A DNA stretch of 64,000 nucleotides from Marinilactibacillus piezotolerans (lineage in GTDB: Bacteria > Bacillota > Bacilli > Lactobacillales > Carnobacteriaceae_A). Of this stretch, positions 15,714 to 24,726 are shown piece after piece (positions within the stretch are counted from its first letter, which is position 1; each line of letters starts with the position of its first letter). The position numbers were made by a program, and so were the translations under genes. The notes under the pieces were generated by a model, which had not been told where the DNA came from, searched no databases, and was given only the letters and a program-made list of their open reading frames with translations. The stretch is taken from the NCBI RefSeq assembly GCF_900169305.1, contig NZ_FWDP01000002.1, positions 248,001 through 312,000 on the forward strand, written 5' to 3'.

Positions 15714-16397
15714 TTATACAGTCAGTAATCTTGATATTTTGTATTTTGAGTGTCCGCAGGAAGTGGTCTCTGCTATCTGAACGAGTTCACGGATCCACCC
15801 CGGCAAGTAGGTGTCATATTTCACTTCTAGAACACATGCTACATCTGTTTCTCTGTGCATAACGGCTTCTGACTTCAAAAAGTCTTGAACTCGATTGGAA
15901 GCCCGCATATTATAGTCTAATGTGACTCGAGTATTGCCATGCTTATAAGCAAAAGCTTCCCGGTCGTAAGCAACAATAACTTTAGGTTTCAACAAATCTG
16001 TTCTAGCATTCATATAAAAATTCTGCTTGAGAGGATCATCGGAATATTTGAGAAATTTGAAGTCTCCTTGAGTCAACCGTTCAGCTTCTTCTCTCGTCAG
16101 CTTGGTACTGAGTTTATAACCGGCATTGTATTCTCTGACTTTCTTTTCTAATCGAATAAAAGATAGATCCTGATTATAATACCGGACTCTGAATTTCTCT
16201 CTTTCGGCATTTCCATCTTGGTTATCGTAATAAGATTCATCTTCTGGATTATCAAAGTACAAGCTTGAAATATGATAATGGTTCCCGACTACATGCTCGT
16301 CATGCGGCAGCAGTTTCCTGAGCCTCTTCATCAATACCTGTTTGGATAATTCGGATATTTCATGTTTATATTCATGTCTGTAAAATTTCTCTTCCAT
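15714..16397 (-). CDS. VTC-domain (polyphosphate polymerase-like) protein
   Basis: This 227-aa protein has the tunnel fold of yeast Vtc4 and CYTH-type enzymes. Basic and acidic tunnel residues are visible: YRHEYKHEI near the start, KFRVRYY, IRLEKK, and CVLEVKYD near the end. In yeast the domain makes polyphosphate from ATP; bacterial members are annotated by likeness only. I start at the ATG at 16397, preceded by GAGGGG seven bases upstream; a frame from 16424 lacks an SD. It is the first gene of the operon with DUF4956 and the beta-helix lipoprotein. Its promoter shares a direct-repeat module with that of the two-component system upstream. Confidence 0.85.
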   Translation of the reverse strand: MEEKFYRHEYKHEISELSKQVLMKRLRKLLPHDEHVVGNHYHISSLYFDNPEDESYYDNQDGNAEREKFRVRYYNQDLSFIRLEKKVREYNAGYKLSTKLTREEAERLTQGDFKFLKYSDDPLKQNFYMNARTDLLKPKVIVAYDREAFAYKHGNTRVTLDYNMRASNRVQDFLKSEAVMHRETDVACVLEVKYDTYLPGWIRELVQIAETTSCGHSKYKISRLLTV

Positions 16398-16430
16398 TTT
16401 GTTTTCCCCTCTTTCCTTGTCCATGTGTTT

Positions 16431-16487
16431 ATAATACGCCGATCCTTTTCTGACTTCTCCGTAAACCTGATTGAAAGTTGCGGCAAA
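16431..16487 (-). promoter_or_regulatory. VTC operon promoter with 11-bp-phased direct repeats
   Basis: On the minus strand TTTGCCGCAAC, TTTCAATCAGG and TTTACGGAGAA stand in tandem at 11-bp spacing (16455-16487). A -10 element TATTAT (16431-16436) begins 29 bases after the first T of TTTACG. The same elements at the same distances occur upstream of the response regulator gene (18664-18720), so this is a likely binding site of that regulator. The -35 is poor, fitting activation. Confidence 0.65.
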
Positions 16488-16504
16488 GTTAACGCAGTTT
16501 TTTT

Positions 16505-16546
16505 AAAATAAAAAACCGAGACAACTCATTTGCTGAGTGTCTCGGT
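16505..16546 (-). terminator. Intrinsic terminator of the two-component operon
   Basis: A 13-bp stem (ACCGAGACA and CTCA against complements) is followed on the minus strand by TTTTTTATTTT, about 20 bp after the kinase stop. Confidence 0.85.
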
Positions 16547-16564
16547 AAATGTTACTGATCATGA

Positions 16565-17947
16565 TTAGGATATTTTATTTAGAAAAATCATGAAGCTTGT
16601 TCCGCTGTCGTTTGAAGATACTTCGATTCGACCGCCATATGAAGTAACAATCGCTTTGACAATGGAAAGCCCGATTCCATGGACCCCTTTTTCACCAAAA
16701 TAGAAGCGATCAAAAATATGCGGTAAATCTTTATCGGAAATCGCAGCTCCATCATTGTAAACACCAAGAATGATCCGGTCTCCTTGTTCTTTACAAGTCA
16801 ATCGTATTCGACTGTCTGCATATCTTAAAGCATTGGAAACTAGATTCTGTATGACTCTTTCAATGTCTTTTTCATCATACGCATACAAAACAGGTTTATC
16901 TGAAAAATCAAATTCCGGCTGGATATTTTTTTCATTGAAAAGCCGACTGTAACGCTCTGCAGTATATGAGAGTGTCTCCCTCAAGTCATTTTGACTTGTC
17001 ATCCGGTCCGGAGATTTAGATTCCAGCCTTGAAAGGTACAGAATGTCTTCAACTAGATGTGCCAGTTGATCCGTTTCTTTTTTGATGACTTCTGCGCCTT
17101 TCTCACTTTCAATAATATCGTACTGTATACCTTCTGCCGTATTTTTAATAATCTGCAACGGTGTTCTCAACTCGTGAGAAGCATTCTGGAAAAATGTCCG
17201 CTGATCTGCATCATACTGACGAAGCTTATCTGTCGTTTCATTCATGGCTTGTTTCAGTTCGTGAGATTCTTTGTCAGCAAATTCCTCATCGATCGTTTCG
17301 TACCTGCCTTCACCAATCCGCTGAGCAAATTGCGCCAGACTTTTCATGGGTTTTGCGATTCTAAGTGAAATAAAGTACGTAATGCCTAAAGCGGCAACTA
17401 AAACGGTCACTAGTACGATAATCAGTAAAAGATTCAACCGATTCTCTAAGTGATACAAATCCGTCATATTGATAAAATAGACAGCTGTTACATCAGGATT
17501 TTCAGTGTCTGTCACCATTGTGTAGTAATACAGACTATCTTCCCATTCCAATCGTGCCTGTTCAACATCTTCCAGTGCTATACTTTGTTCTTCCAACCCT
17601 TCTACAAAATTCACTGAATCTGTATCCTGCTGGATATCGACTGGGAATTCAGCGGGAAAAAGAATGGCATAATTCTCATCAATCAACGCTCTGTTGACCG
17701 AAACAGCAAATGCCGGATCGTTGTCTCTCGGTCCTGCATCTAGCAGCGGATTGCCCTCAGCATCTCTTGGTTCCCTTCCGATATTCTGACTGGAAAGTGA
17801 TAGCAATTCATTGGCAGAACTTTCGATATATTGAGTAAACAGAAAATTAAACGTCAGCATAATGATCACAAAAGCGGCGATCATCAACCCAGAGACCATT
17901 CCTAATAGTTTGAACTGAATACTGTGTTTATTCTTCCTTCTGCTCAT
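16565..17947 (-). CDS. Membrane sensor histidine kinase
   Basis: This 460-aa kinase has membrane helices at about 14-36 and 171-194, with an extracellular sensing region of about 130 residues between them. A HAMP linker follows (about 195-245), then a HisKA domain with His258 in NASHELRTPL, and a HATPase domain (NALRYAD; YNDGAAISDKDLPHIFDRFYFGE; GIGLSIVKAIV). It phosphorylates the response regulator encoded just upstream, whose stop it overlaps by four bases. The signal is unknown. The shared repeats at its own and the VTC operon promoters suggest control of that surface system. Confidence 0.92.
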   Translation of the reverse strand: MSRRKNKHSIQFKLLGMVSGLMIAAFVIIMLTFNFLFTQYIESSANELLSLSSQNIGREPRDAEGNPLLDAGPRDNDPAFAVSVNRALIDENYAILFPAEFPVDIQQDTDSVNFVEGLEEQSIALEDVEQARLEWEDSLYYYTMVTDTENPDVTAVYFINMTDLYHLENRLNLLLIIVLVTVLVAALGITYFISLRIAKPMKSLAQFAQRIGEGRYETIDEEFADKESHELKQAMNETTDKLRQYDADQRTFFQNASHELRTPLQIIKNTAEGIQYDIIESEKGAEVIKKETDQLAHLVEDILYLSRLESKSPDRMTSQNDLRETLSYTAERYSRLFNEKNIQPEFDFSDKPVLYAYDEKDIERVIQNLVSNALRYADSRIRLTCKEQGDRIILGVYNDGAAISDKDLPHIFDRFYFGEKGVHGIGLSIVKAIVTSYGGRIEVSSNDSGTSFMIFLNKIS

Positions 17948-18639
17948 TCAGTTGTCTCCTTCAGAGTAAACCCAAATCCCCAGACGGTTTCGATCTGAAT
18001 GGTTGCTTCGGTCAGCTTTTTCCGAAGACGGCGAATCGTGTCGTCACAGGCCCGGGTCTCAATATCTTTTCCATATCCCCATACTGATTCCAGCAATTCT
18101 TCTCTAGAAACCGCCCGATCTTTATTTTTCATTAAATATAAGAAAACATTATACTCATTGGGCGTCAGATCAATCGTTTGTTCATTCACCGATGTTCTCA
18201 TGGAATCCGGCGTCAAGGTCACATTGCCGAGTGTGTATGCCTCTTGTTCAGCAGCACCTTGATTCTGCTTGTCCATTTTCACTCTGCGCAGCATGGCTTT
18301 AACCCGCATATTCAGCGCGATAGCACTGAACGGCTTAGTGAAATAATCATCACTGCCTAAATTAATGCCTGTTGCATAATCCAAATCACTGTCTTTTGCC
18401 GTCAGTAAAATAATAGGTACCGAACTGATTTCTCTGATACTGCGTGTGATATCGAATCCGCTTGATCCCGGCATCATAACGTCCAGAATAATCAGATCGG
18501 ATTCTTCTTTTTTAAATTGTTCAAATAACAAATCGCCATTTTCAAAATCGATCACTTCATACCCTTCGCTTTCCAAAAAGCTCTTAACGGTCAATCGAAT
18601 GGTTGTTTCATCTTCGGCAATGTATATTTTTTCTGCCAT
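17944..18639 (-). CDS. OmpR-family response regulator
   Basis: This 231-aa regulator has an N-terminal receiver domain with phospho-acceptor Asp53 (ILDVMMPG) and the conserved LLTAKD and TKPF. The C-terminal winged-helix DNA-binding domain spans about 130-228 (LTPNEYNVFLYLMKN, DDTIRRLRKKL). The ATG at 18639 is chosen because GAGGTG lies six bases upstream; a GTG three codons earlier overlaps that SD. OmpR-type regulators bind tandem repeats with about 11-bp phasing, and such repeats lie in its own promoter and in that of the VTC operon. Confidence 0.93.
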   Translation of the reverse strand: MAEKIYIAEDETTIRLTVKSFLESEGYEVIDFENGDLLFEQFKKEESDLIILDVMMPGSSGFDITRSIREISSVPIILLTAKDSDLDYATGINLGSDDYFTKPFSAIALNMRVKAMLRRVKMDKQNQGAAEQEAYTLGNVTLTPDSMRTSVNEQTIDLTPNEYNVFLYLMKNKDRAVSREELLESVWGYGKDIETRACDDTIRRLRKKLTEATIQIETVWGFGFTLKETTE

Positions 18640-18663
18640 ACCGTTCACCTCTATCCTACTCTT

Positions 18664-18720
18664 AGTATACTAAAGATTGTGCAGAACTTTCACGTAAATT
18701 TGAAGCAATATTGAGGCAAA
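18664..18720 (-). promoter_or_regulatory. Autoregulatory promoter of the two-component operon
   Basis: On the minus strand TTTGCCTCAAT, ATTGCTTCAAA and TTTACGTGAAA are in tandem at 11-bp spacing. The -10 TATACT (18664-18669) begins 29 bases after the first T of TTTACG. Layout and spacing are identical to those of the VTC operon promoter. Confidence 0.65.
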
Positions 18721-18973
18721 TTGTCATGGCAGTCTATTGAGCGGAAACTTGATTCCCTGAAAAATAATGACACAAAGTAAGAAGATATTTTTAAAAATTT
18801 ATATAACAGTACTTAAGCAGTTTTCAAGTCTATCACCGTGTACAGTTTCCAGTCCTGCCCTCACTGATGGATACTATGGAACTTCTTTTAGCTTCCTCTT
18901 TCATATTGATACAGGGAACGATTGATTTAAATTAACGGCAGTATCCTTCCAAGAAAGAGCTGTTTCCATAACA

Positions 18974-19020
18974 AAAAAGCCATTAGCCTTTATCATACTT
19001 TTAAAGGCTAATGGCTTTTT
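18974..19020. terminator. Intrinsic terminator after coaA and the small membrane gene
   Basis: AAAAAGCCATTAGCCTTT and its complement form a stem of about 18 bp with T runs on both sides. It lies just after the stop of the small minus-strand membrane gene. Confidence 0.85.
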
Positions 19021-19026
19021 ATACAG

Positions 19027-19224
19027 TTAATGATTCTGTTGATTTCTTTCGATTTCTTCCATAACTCGAATCAGGCGGTCCAGTTTATCATTACGTTCTT
19101 GCATGATTTTCACCATCTTTAGTGCCGCTCTCAAAAACAGAATCACTATAACTGGAATACCAATGTAAACGACTAAAAGAAACAATGGAATAAGCAGACT
19201 GTAAAAACCTTCAAAAATACTCAT
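19027..19224 (-). CDS. Small single-pass membrane protein
   Basis: This 65-aa protein has a long hydrophobic segment (about 8-34) followed by a charged, heptad-like cytoplasmic helix (about 40-62, NDKLDRLIRVMEEIER). No family or function is recognised. It follows coaA by 14 bp on the same strand and is probably co-transcribed with it. The composition and SD (GAGGGGG) support a real gene. Confidence 0.65.
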   Translation of the reverse strand: MSIFEGFYSLLIPLFLLVVYIGIPVIVILFLRAALKMVKIMQERNDKLDRLIRVMEEIERNQQNH

Positions 19225-19238
19225 TTATGGCCCCCTCT

Positions 19239-20162
19239 TTAATGTTTTTTCAACAGTAGCTGGTCAATAAAGTGGTCGGTCGATTTATGGATGATCATAT
19301 CAGCACGGAATCTGGTCGGCAGAATGTATTCTTCCAAGTTGGTCAGGTTCACAGCTTTCCAGACTTTCCGGGCTGTATCAAAAGCTTCTTCTCGGTTTCC
19401 CATTGCTAGATCATAATAATAGTTGGTCGGATTCTGGAACGCAGTATCCAGCAGCAACCCAAAGCGTTCAAGGTACCATTTTTCGATTCGCTCCGGTTCA
19501 GCATCCACATAGAAACTGAAATCAAAAAAGTCGCTGACAAAGATTTTTTCATTCGCCGGCAACTGCAGCACGTTGATTCCTTCTACGATCAGAATATCCG
19601 GCTGGTCGATAATGGCGTGCTCATCAGGAATGATATCATAAAATTTATGCGAATAGACAGGGACTTTTATATTGCGATGTCCGCTTTTTACATCCCCCAT
19701 AAAGGTAATCAGGCGCTTCATATCATAACTCTCGGGAAACCCTTTGCGATTCAAGATATTCCGTTCTTTCAATACCTCATTAGGATATAGGAAACCGTCT
19801 GTCGTAATTAAATCGACTTTACGGTCAGGATACGCTCGAGTCATCATGGTCTGCAGCAGACGAGCCAGTGTACTCTTTCCAACTGCCACACTGCCGGCAA
19901 TTCCGATAATATAGGGATCTTTCTTCTTCGGCTGATTCAGCAGCTGTTTCATTTCCAGCTGACGCTGGTCATAGTGCTTGATATGTGTATGCAGAACCTG
20001 CAGGATCGGCATATAGATCTCCTTAACATCCGTCATTGAAATCCGGTCATTCAATGAGCGCAGAGACTCCAGTTCTTCATCTGTCAGTGCCAGCTGTGTA
20101 TGGTTATTCAATTCTTTCCATTCATTTCGTTCAATAATATAAAATGTATCTGATTCTTGCAT
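19239..20162 (-). CDS. coaA: Type I pantothenate kinase
   Basis: This enzyme phosphorylates pantothenate, the first and controlling step of coenzyme A synthesis. The 307-aa protein has the P-loop GSVAVGKS (about 90-97), the DLITTDGFLYPN region and the VEGINVLQ stretch typical of the bacterial type I enzyme. Length is normal for the family. It is divergent from the mevalonate operon. CoA supply and the acetyl-CoA-fed mevalonate route are linked in metabolism, but no shared control is visible. Confidence 0.95.
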   Translation of the reverse strand: MQESDTFYIIERNEWKELNNHTQLALTDEELESLRSLNDRISMTDVKEIYMPILQVLHTHIKHYDQRQLEMKQLLNQPKKKDPYIIGIAGSVAVGKSTLARLLQTMMTRAYPDRKVDLITTDGFLYPNEVLKERNILNRKGFPESYDMKRLITFMGDVKSGHRNIKVPVYSHKFYDIIPDEHAIIDQPDILIVEGINVLQLPANEKIFVSDFFDFSFYVDAEPERIEKWYLERFGLLLDTAFQNPTNYYYDLAMGNREEAFDTARKVWKAVNLTNLEEYILPTRFRADMIIHKSTDHFIDQLLLKKH

Positions 20163-20472
20163 GCGGGCAAATCCTCCGCTTCTATAGGTTGGATATCGTG
20201 TACAAGTTTACCAAATTTTTTGGATTTTGACTATCTAAATTGTCCTATCTTGTAAACGTTTGATTCTTTTTCACACTATCTGATCTTACTTCAAGTCTCT
20301 CTTTTTCTTTACTGGCTGCTGTTGCCAGTATTCCTTAATCTTTATGTATTTTTAAACTTAAATTGATACGATATATTGGAGTATAGAGACTAAGTATAGT
20401 ACGATTATACTGAAAAGTTTTCATTTAAGAACGATTAAATGCTATTAGATAAGAATATGAGGAGTTGAACGC
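20163..20472. other. Divergent control region between coaA and the mevalonate operon
   Basis: This AT-rich region has pyrimidine tracts and an interrupted palindrome AGTATA-7-TATACT at 20393-20411, about 60 bp upstream of mvk. TTGATA at 20363 could be a -35, but no well-spaced -10 was found, so the promoter is not called. Confidence 0.4.
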
Positions 20473-21426
20473 ATGAAAACTCTCTCCGACCAAGCGATTG
20501 GGACTGCCCACGGGAAGATTATTTTAATTGGAGAGCATTCTGTTGTTTATAATGAACCAGCGATTGCCCTTCCCTTTCCTGCAGCGAACGTAGAAGTTAG
20601 AATCAAAGCCATTGACGGAGAAAGTCAGATTCATTCCAGCTATTATGATGGTTCATTAGCCAATGCGCCTGATTCCCTCAATAATTTAAAGAAAATTATC
20701 GAAACGATCTGTCAGGATTTTTCTGTATCCACTTCTGGGATGCAGATTGAAATTCTTAGTCTGATCCCTCCTGAGCGCGGCATGGGATCTAGTGCAGCTG
20801 TTGCGACTGCATTGATTCGTGCCCTCCATCATTATTTTGAACAGTCTTTGTCTACTGATCTGCTGCTTCACTATATTGAGATTTCTGAAAAAATTGCTCA
20901 CGGTAACCCCAGCGGGTTGGATGCACGGATCACCAGCGGCACGAAGCCAGTCTTTTTTGTCAAAACCAAAGAACCCGAAACCTTTGATCTTCAGGTTTCC
21001 GGATATTTGATTGCAGCAGATACTGGGCTTAAAGGGCAAACGCGAGAAGCTGTTCAAGATGTGGCTCTGCTGCTGAAAAAATCCAAGCGCAAGACAAAAC
21101 AGCTGCTGTCATCACTGGGATCACTGACGAACCAAGCGAAACAGGCAATCGAACGAGATGACATCAGTGCTCTTGGTACTATTCTCTCAAAAGCGCATCA
21201 GCACCTTTCAGACTTGAATGTGAGCAATGCCCAGTTGGATAGGCTGGTGTGTACAGCCATTAAACAGGGTGCCCTAGGCGCAAAACTCACCGGAAGCGGC
21301 CGCGGCGGCTGTGTGATCGCACTGGCTAAAACCGTTGAGCAAGCAAGACATATCGCAAAAGAATTAATGAAGAATGGCGCCGTAGAAACGTGGGTCCATT
21401 CATTAGGAGCAGACAAACATGAGTAA
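20473..21426 (+). CDS. mvk: Mevalonate kinase
   Basis: This GHMP kinase phosphorylates mevalonate in the bottom half of the mevalonate pathway. The 317-aa chain shows GKIILIGEHSVVY (about 14-26), the ATP loop PERGMGSSAAVA (about 99-110), and the C-terminal GAKLTGSGRGGCVIAL. Length is usual. A GAGGAG SD precedes the ATG. It opens a four-gene operon, and its last codons overlap mvaD by eight bases (ATGAGTAA). Confidence 0.96.
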   Translation: MKTLSDQAIGTAHGKIILIGEHSVVYNEPAIALPFPAANVEVRIKAIDGESQIHSSYYDGSLANAPDSLNNLKKIIETICQDFSVSTSGMQIEILSLIPPERGMGSSAAVATALIRALHHYFEQSLSTDLLLHYIEISEKIAHGNPSGLDARITSGTKPVFFVKTKEPETFDLQVSGYLIAADTGLKGQTREAVQDVALLLKKSKRKTKQLLSSLGSLTNQAKQAIERDDISALGTILSKAHQHLSDLNVSNAQLDRLVCTAIKQGALGAKLTGSGRGGCVIALAKTVEQARHIAKELMKNGAVETWVHSLGADKHE

Positions 21427-22390
21427 ATGGGTTCGTGCACATACGAATATCGCCCTGATCAAGTACTGGGGAAAAGAAAATGAAGCCTTGATTATTCCAA
21501 AAAATAATTCTCTCTCGCTGACACTGGATGCCTTTTATACAGACACTAAAGTAACGTTTAAGGCTGACTTAGCAGCAGATGAATTGATATTAGATGGAGA
21601 AAAACAGGATCAGACAGCACTGAAAAAAGTTTCTGCTGTACTGGATCTCATTCGCGAAAAAGCTGGTATGACTGAGTTTGCAACTGTTGAGAGTGTCAAT
21701 TATGTACCGACAGCTGCCGGTCTGGCATCTTCTGCATCAGGACTAGCTGCTTTAGCGGGTGCAGCCAATGAAGCAGCGGGACTGAATCTTTCTTCTGAAG
21801 CTTTGTCCAGACTAGCGCGCAGAGGCTCCGGATCTGCTTCCCGCAGTATCTATGGCGGTTTCGTAGAATGGGAAAAAGGGACAGATGATCAGACCTCTGT
21901 TGCTCGTCCGGTAGATGACGCAAACTGGGATATCGGCATGCTGTTCATTATCGTTAAAGATGCAAAAAAAGATGTCTCAAGCCGTGATGGTATGCGACGT
22001 ACGGTTGAAACTTCTCCTTTTTATGACGGCTGGTTAGCAACGCTGGATCGGGATCTGGCTGAAATGAAAGCTGCTATCTCGGAACAGGATATCGATAAAG
22101 TCGGTACGATCGCTGAGCGTAATGCTCTGAAAATGCATGCCACAACCTTAGGTGCAAATCCGCCCTTTACTTACTGGAGTGCAGACAGCATGGTGGCTAT
22201 GGACGCCGTTCGCACTCTGCGAAAAGAAGGACATTCTGTATACTTTACAATGGATGCCGGCCCGAATGTTAAAGTCATCTGCAAACAGTCTGAAATGAAG
22301 ACCATCAAGCAGGCCTTATGTGCGTATTTTGGCGAAGAACAAATCATTTCGGCAGCACCTGGCCCCGGCATTCAAGTGATGGAAAACTAA
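21419..22390 (+). CDS. mvaD: Diphosphomevalonate decarboxylase
   Basis: This enzyme converts mevalonate 5-diphosphate to isopentenyl diphosphate using ATP. The 323-aa GHMP-fold protein has the hallmark N-terminus THTNIALIKYWGK-like stretch (here AHTNIALIKYWGK, about 7-19), the loop AAGLASSASGLAAL, and RRGSGSASRSIYGGFVEW. The C-terminal motif is TMDAGPNVKVI. It is translationally coupled to mvk by an eight-base overlap and followed by pmk after 67 bp. Confidence 0.96.
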   Translation: MSKWVRAHTNIALIKYWGKENEALIIPKNNSLSLTLDAFYTDTKVTFKADLAADELILDGEKQDQTALKKVSAVLDLIREKAGMTEFATVESVNYVPTAAGLASSASGLAALAGAANEAAGLNLSSEALSRLARRGSGSASRSIYGGFVEWEKGTDDQTSVARPVDDANWDIGMLFIIVKDAKKDVSSRDGMRRTVETSPFYDGWLATLDRDLAEMKAAISEQDIDKVGTIAERNALKMHATTLGANPPFTYWSADSMVAMDAVRTLRKEGHSVYFTMDAGPNVKVICKQSEMKTIKQALCAYFGEEQIISAAPGPGIQVMEN

Positions 22391-22457
22391 TACGGTTTTC
22401 TATTGTACATAGCTGAAGATTATAACTATTAAACTGACGAGAAAAGGATCGGATGGA

Positions 22458-23534
22458 ATGAATCAAGTAGAAGCCTCGGCTCCTGGAAAATTATATATTG
22501 CGGGTGAATATGCAGTCGTTGAGCCTGGTCATCCAGCACTGCTAGTTGCTGTAGATCAGTTTTTAACGGTCAAAGTCACGCCTTCAGAAACAGTGGGAAC
22601 GATTCATTCTTCTCATTACTCCAGCACTCCGTTGCAATGGAGACGAAAAAACGGCAAGCTTGTTGTCGATGAAAGAGAAAATCCCTTTCATTACTTGCTT
22701 GCTGCTATTGATTTTACGGAAAAATATGCAAAAGAATGCGGAACCGCTCTATCTATGTATCATTTGATTGTAGAGAGTGAGCTGGATAGTGCTTCCGGAT
22801 TAAAATACGGATTAGGTTCCAGTGCTGCTGTGACAGTAGCAACTGTTAGAGCTTTATTGAAGTATTATGGATTGCCAGAAACAGACGTGCTGGTATTCAA
22901 ACTCTCTGTGCTGGCTCATCTATCGGTAAAAAGCAACGGCTCTTTTGGTGATATTGCAGCGGCTACTTATACCGGCTGGCTGGCTTACAGCAGTTTTGAC
23001 CGGGAATGGGTCAAACAAAAGATCAACACACACAGTATAAAAGCAATCACAGATTTAGACTGGCCGGCTTTCATGGTAGAAAGACTGACACCTCCAGAAG
23101 AGTTGAAGCTGCTGATTGGATGGACCGGCTCTCCTGCTTCTACCACTGATCTCGTTGATCAGGTGAAAGCCAAACGGGAAGCGAAAGAAGAAAACTATCA
23201 ACAGTTTTTGAAAAACAGCAAAGCTTGTGTGGAGAGGATGATTCAAGCATTTAGAGCAAAAGATCTTAAAGCAATCCAGGCAGAGATCCGTCATAATCGT
23301 CATTTATTGAAAGAAATGAGTGAAAGTACGGGTGTATCCATTGAAACGCCCGCTTTAAAAGCTTTATGCGAAACGGCTGAAGCGCATAACGGTGCAGCAA
23401 AATCCTCTGGTGCTGGCGGTGGAGACTGCGGTATCGCCTTATTTGATCGTAAAATTGATCTGCTGGAACTCGTCAACACATGGAAAGCGCAAGATATTAC
23501 CCTGCTCCCACTGCAAGTTTATGCTCGTTCATGA
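22458..23534 (+). CDS. Phosphomevalonate kinase
   Basis: This GHMP kinase makes diphosphomevalonate from phosphomevalonate. The 358-aa chain has an N-terminal APGKLYIAGEYAVVEPGHPA, the loop KYGLGSSAAVTVATVRAL, and the C-terminal KSSGAGGGDCGIAL. Length is usual for the Gram-positive enzyme (MvaK2 type). It is third in the operon; a hairpin terminator lies between it and fni. Confidence 0.95.
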   Translation: MNQVEASAPGKLYIAGEYAVVEPGHPALLVAVDQFLTVKVTPSETVGTIHSSHYSSTPLQWRRKNGKLVVDERENPFHYLLAAIDFTEKYAKECGTALSMYHLIVESELDSASGLKYGLGSSAAVTVATVRALLKYYGLPETDVLVFKLSVLAHLSVKSNGSFGDIAAATYTGWLAYSSFDREWVKQKINTHSIKAITDLDWPAFMVERLTPPEELKLLIGWTGSPASTTDLVDQVKAKREAKEENYQQFLKNSKACVERMIQAFRAKDLKAIQAEIRHNRHLLKEMSESTGVSIETPALKALCETAEAHNGAAKSSGAGGGDCGIALFDRKIDLLELVNTWKAQDITLLPLQVYARS

Positions 23535-23571
23535 TAAAATAACAATACAAGTATGATCATACATTGATTCA

Positions 23572-23600
23572 AAGATTCGAGACCTTCTCGGATCTTTTTT
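23572..23600 (+). terminator. Terminator-like hairpin between pmk and fni
   Basis: A 10-bp stem (AAGATTCGAG / CTCGGATCTT, one wobble) with a 5-base loop is followed by T6. It lies in the 94-bp gap inside the mevalonate operon, so it would lower or regulate fni expression rather than end the operon outright. Confidence 0.7.
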
Positions 23601-23628
23601 ACAAAATAGACTTATTGGAGAAAAGAAT

Positions 23629-24681
23629 ATGCCTAAACAAAACAATCGTAAAAATGAACATGTCTCATTGTCTGAAAAATTTTATGAGCAAGGTCAGTCT
23701 TCCTTTGAAGAGATCCGCTTTGTACATCATTCTTTTCCTGGTATAGATGTTAAAGACGTTGATCTTTCTATCCAGCTGGCTGGTTTGCATTTTGATGTTC
23801 CTTTTTTTATCAATGCCATGTCTGGCGGTAGCCGCTGGACCGGAAAAGTGAATGAAAAACTGGCGATCATTGCCCGAGAAACCGGATTGGCGATTGCTAC
23901 CGGTTCTGTCAGTGCAGCGTTAAAAGATCCTGAACAAGAAGGTACCTTTAAAATTGTCCGCGAGACCAATCCAAACGGATTAGTGTTCGCCAATCTCGGT
24001 GCGGGTCACGGTCTGGAAAATGCGAAAAAAGTAGTTGACCTGCTGCAAGCCGATGCGATGCAAGTTCATATCAATGCTCCACAGGAAATTGTTATGCCGG
24101 AAGGAGACCGTGAATTTGCAAACTGGATTGAAAACCTTCGCAGTATTGTAGAAGGACTGGACGTTCCTGTCATTGCCAAAGAAGTCGGGTTTGGCATGAG
24201 TCGGGAAACGGTTCAGTTACTGGAATCAATCGGTGTTCAATTGATCGACATCAGCGGCAAAGGCGGAACCAACTTTGCTCAAATCGAAAACTACAGACGA
24301 AAAGAAGCCAAAATGGATGACTTTGAATCTTGGGGACAGACAACCGTCGAATCATTGCTGGAAGCACAAGAAGCCGTACAGCAGGCACAGATTATTGCAT
24401 CAGGCGGAATCCGTCGACCGATGGAAATAGTTAAAGCTCTGGCATTAGGCGCTTCCCTCAGTGGTCTCTCCAGCCAATTTATGCATATGGCGCTAGAAGA
24501 TGTTGATCAGACGATTGAAACGGTGCAGGCCTGGAAAGCAGAGCTGAAGAGTGTAATGACTTTACTAGGCGCAAAAACGGTACAAGACTTGAATAAAACT
24601 GATCTCATCATTTCAGGTGATGCTGCACAATGGTGTACCGCCAGAAACATTGAAATCCAAAAATACGCTTCTCGTTCTTAA
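23629..24681 (+). CDS. fni: Type 2 isopentenyl-diphosphate delta-isomerase
   Basis: This FMN- and NADPH-dependent TIM-barrel enzyme interconverts IPP and DMAPP. The 350-aa chain starts with RKNEHVSLSEKF, binds FMN through MSGGSRWTG and SGGIRRPMEIVKALALGA, and has DISGKGGTNFAQIE. The type 2 enzyme is the usual partner of the mevalonate route in Gram-positive cocci. It has its own SD (GGAG eight bases upstream), and a hairpin separates it from pmk. Confidence 0.95.
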   Translation: MPKQNNRKNEHVSLSEKFYEQGQSSFEEIRFVHHSFPGIDVKDVDLSIQLAGLHFDVPFFINAMSGGSRWTGKVNEKLAIIARETGLAIATGSVSAALKDPEQEGTFKIVRETNPNGLVFANLGAGHGLENAKKVVDLLQADAMQVHINAPQEIVMPEGDREFANWIENLRSIVEGLDVPVIAKEVGFGMSRETVQLLESIGVQLIDISGKGGTNFAQIENYRRKEAKMDDFESWGQTTVESLLEAQEAVQQAQIIASGGIRRPMEIVKALALGASLSGLSSQFMHMALEDVDQTIETVQAWKAELKSVMTLLGAKTVQDLNKTDLIISGDAAQWCTARNIEIQKYASRS

Positions 24682-24698
24682 CGGGAAACGTATTTTTT
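24661..24698 (+). terminator. Terminator overlapping the fni stop
   Basis: AAATACG and CGTATTT bracket an inner CTCGTT / AACGGG pairing, followed by TTTTTATT. The hairpin includes the fni stop codon. Confidence 0.6.
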
Positions 24699-24726
24699 AT
24701 TCTCACTCATAAAAGGATGAAAAACT

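Larger units (their letters stand above)
18640..19026. other. Intergenic region upstream of the response regulator
   Basis: It holds the regulator promoter with its direct repeats (18664-18720) and the terminator at 18974-19020. The roughly 250 bp between them contains nothing I can identify. Confidence 0.5.

Noticed and set aside
18769-18930. Plus-strand open frame of about 52 codons upstream of the response regulator
   Set aside because: No SD, no domain and atypical composition; probably chance.
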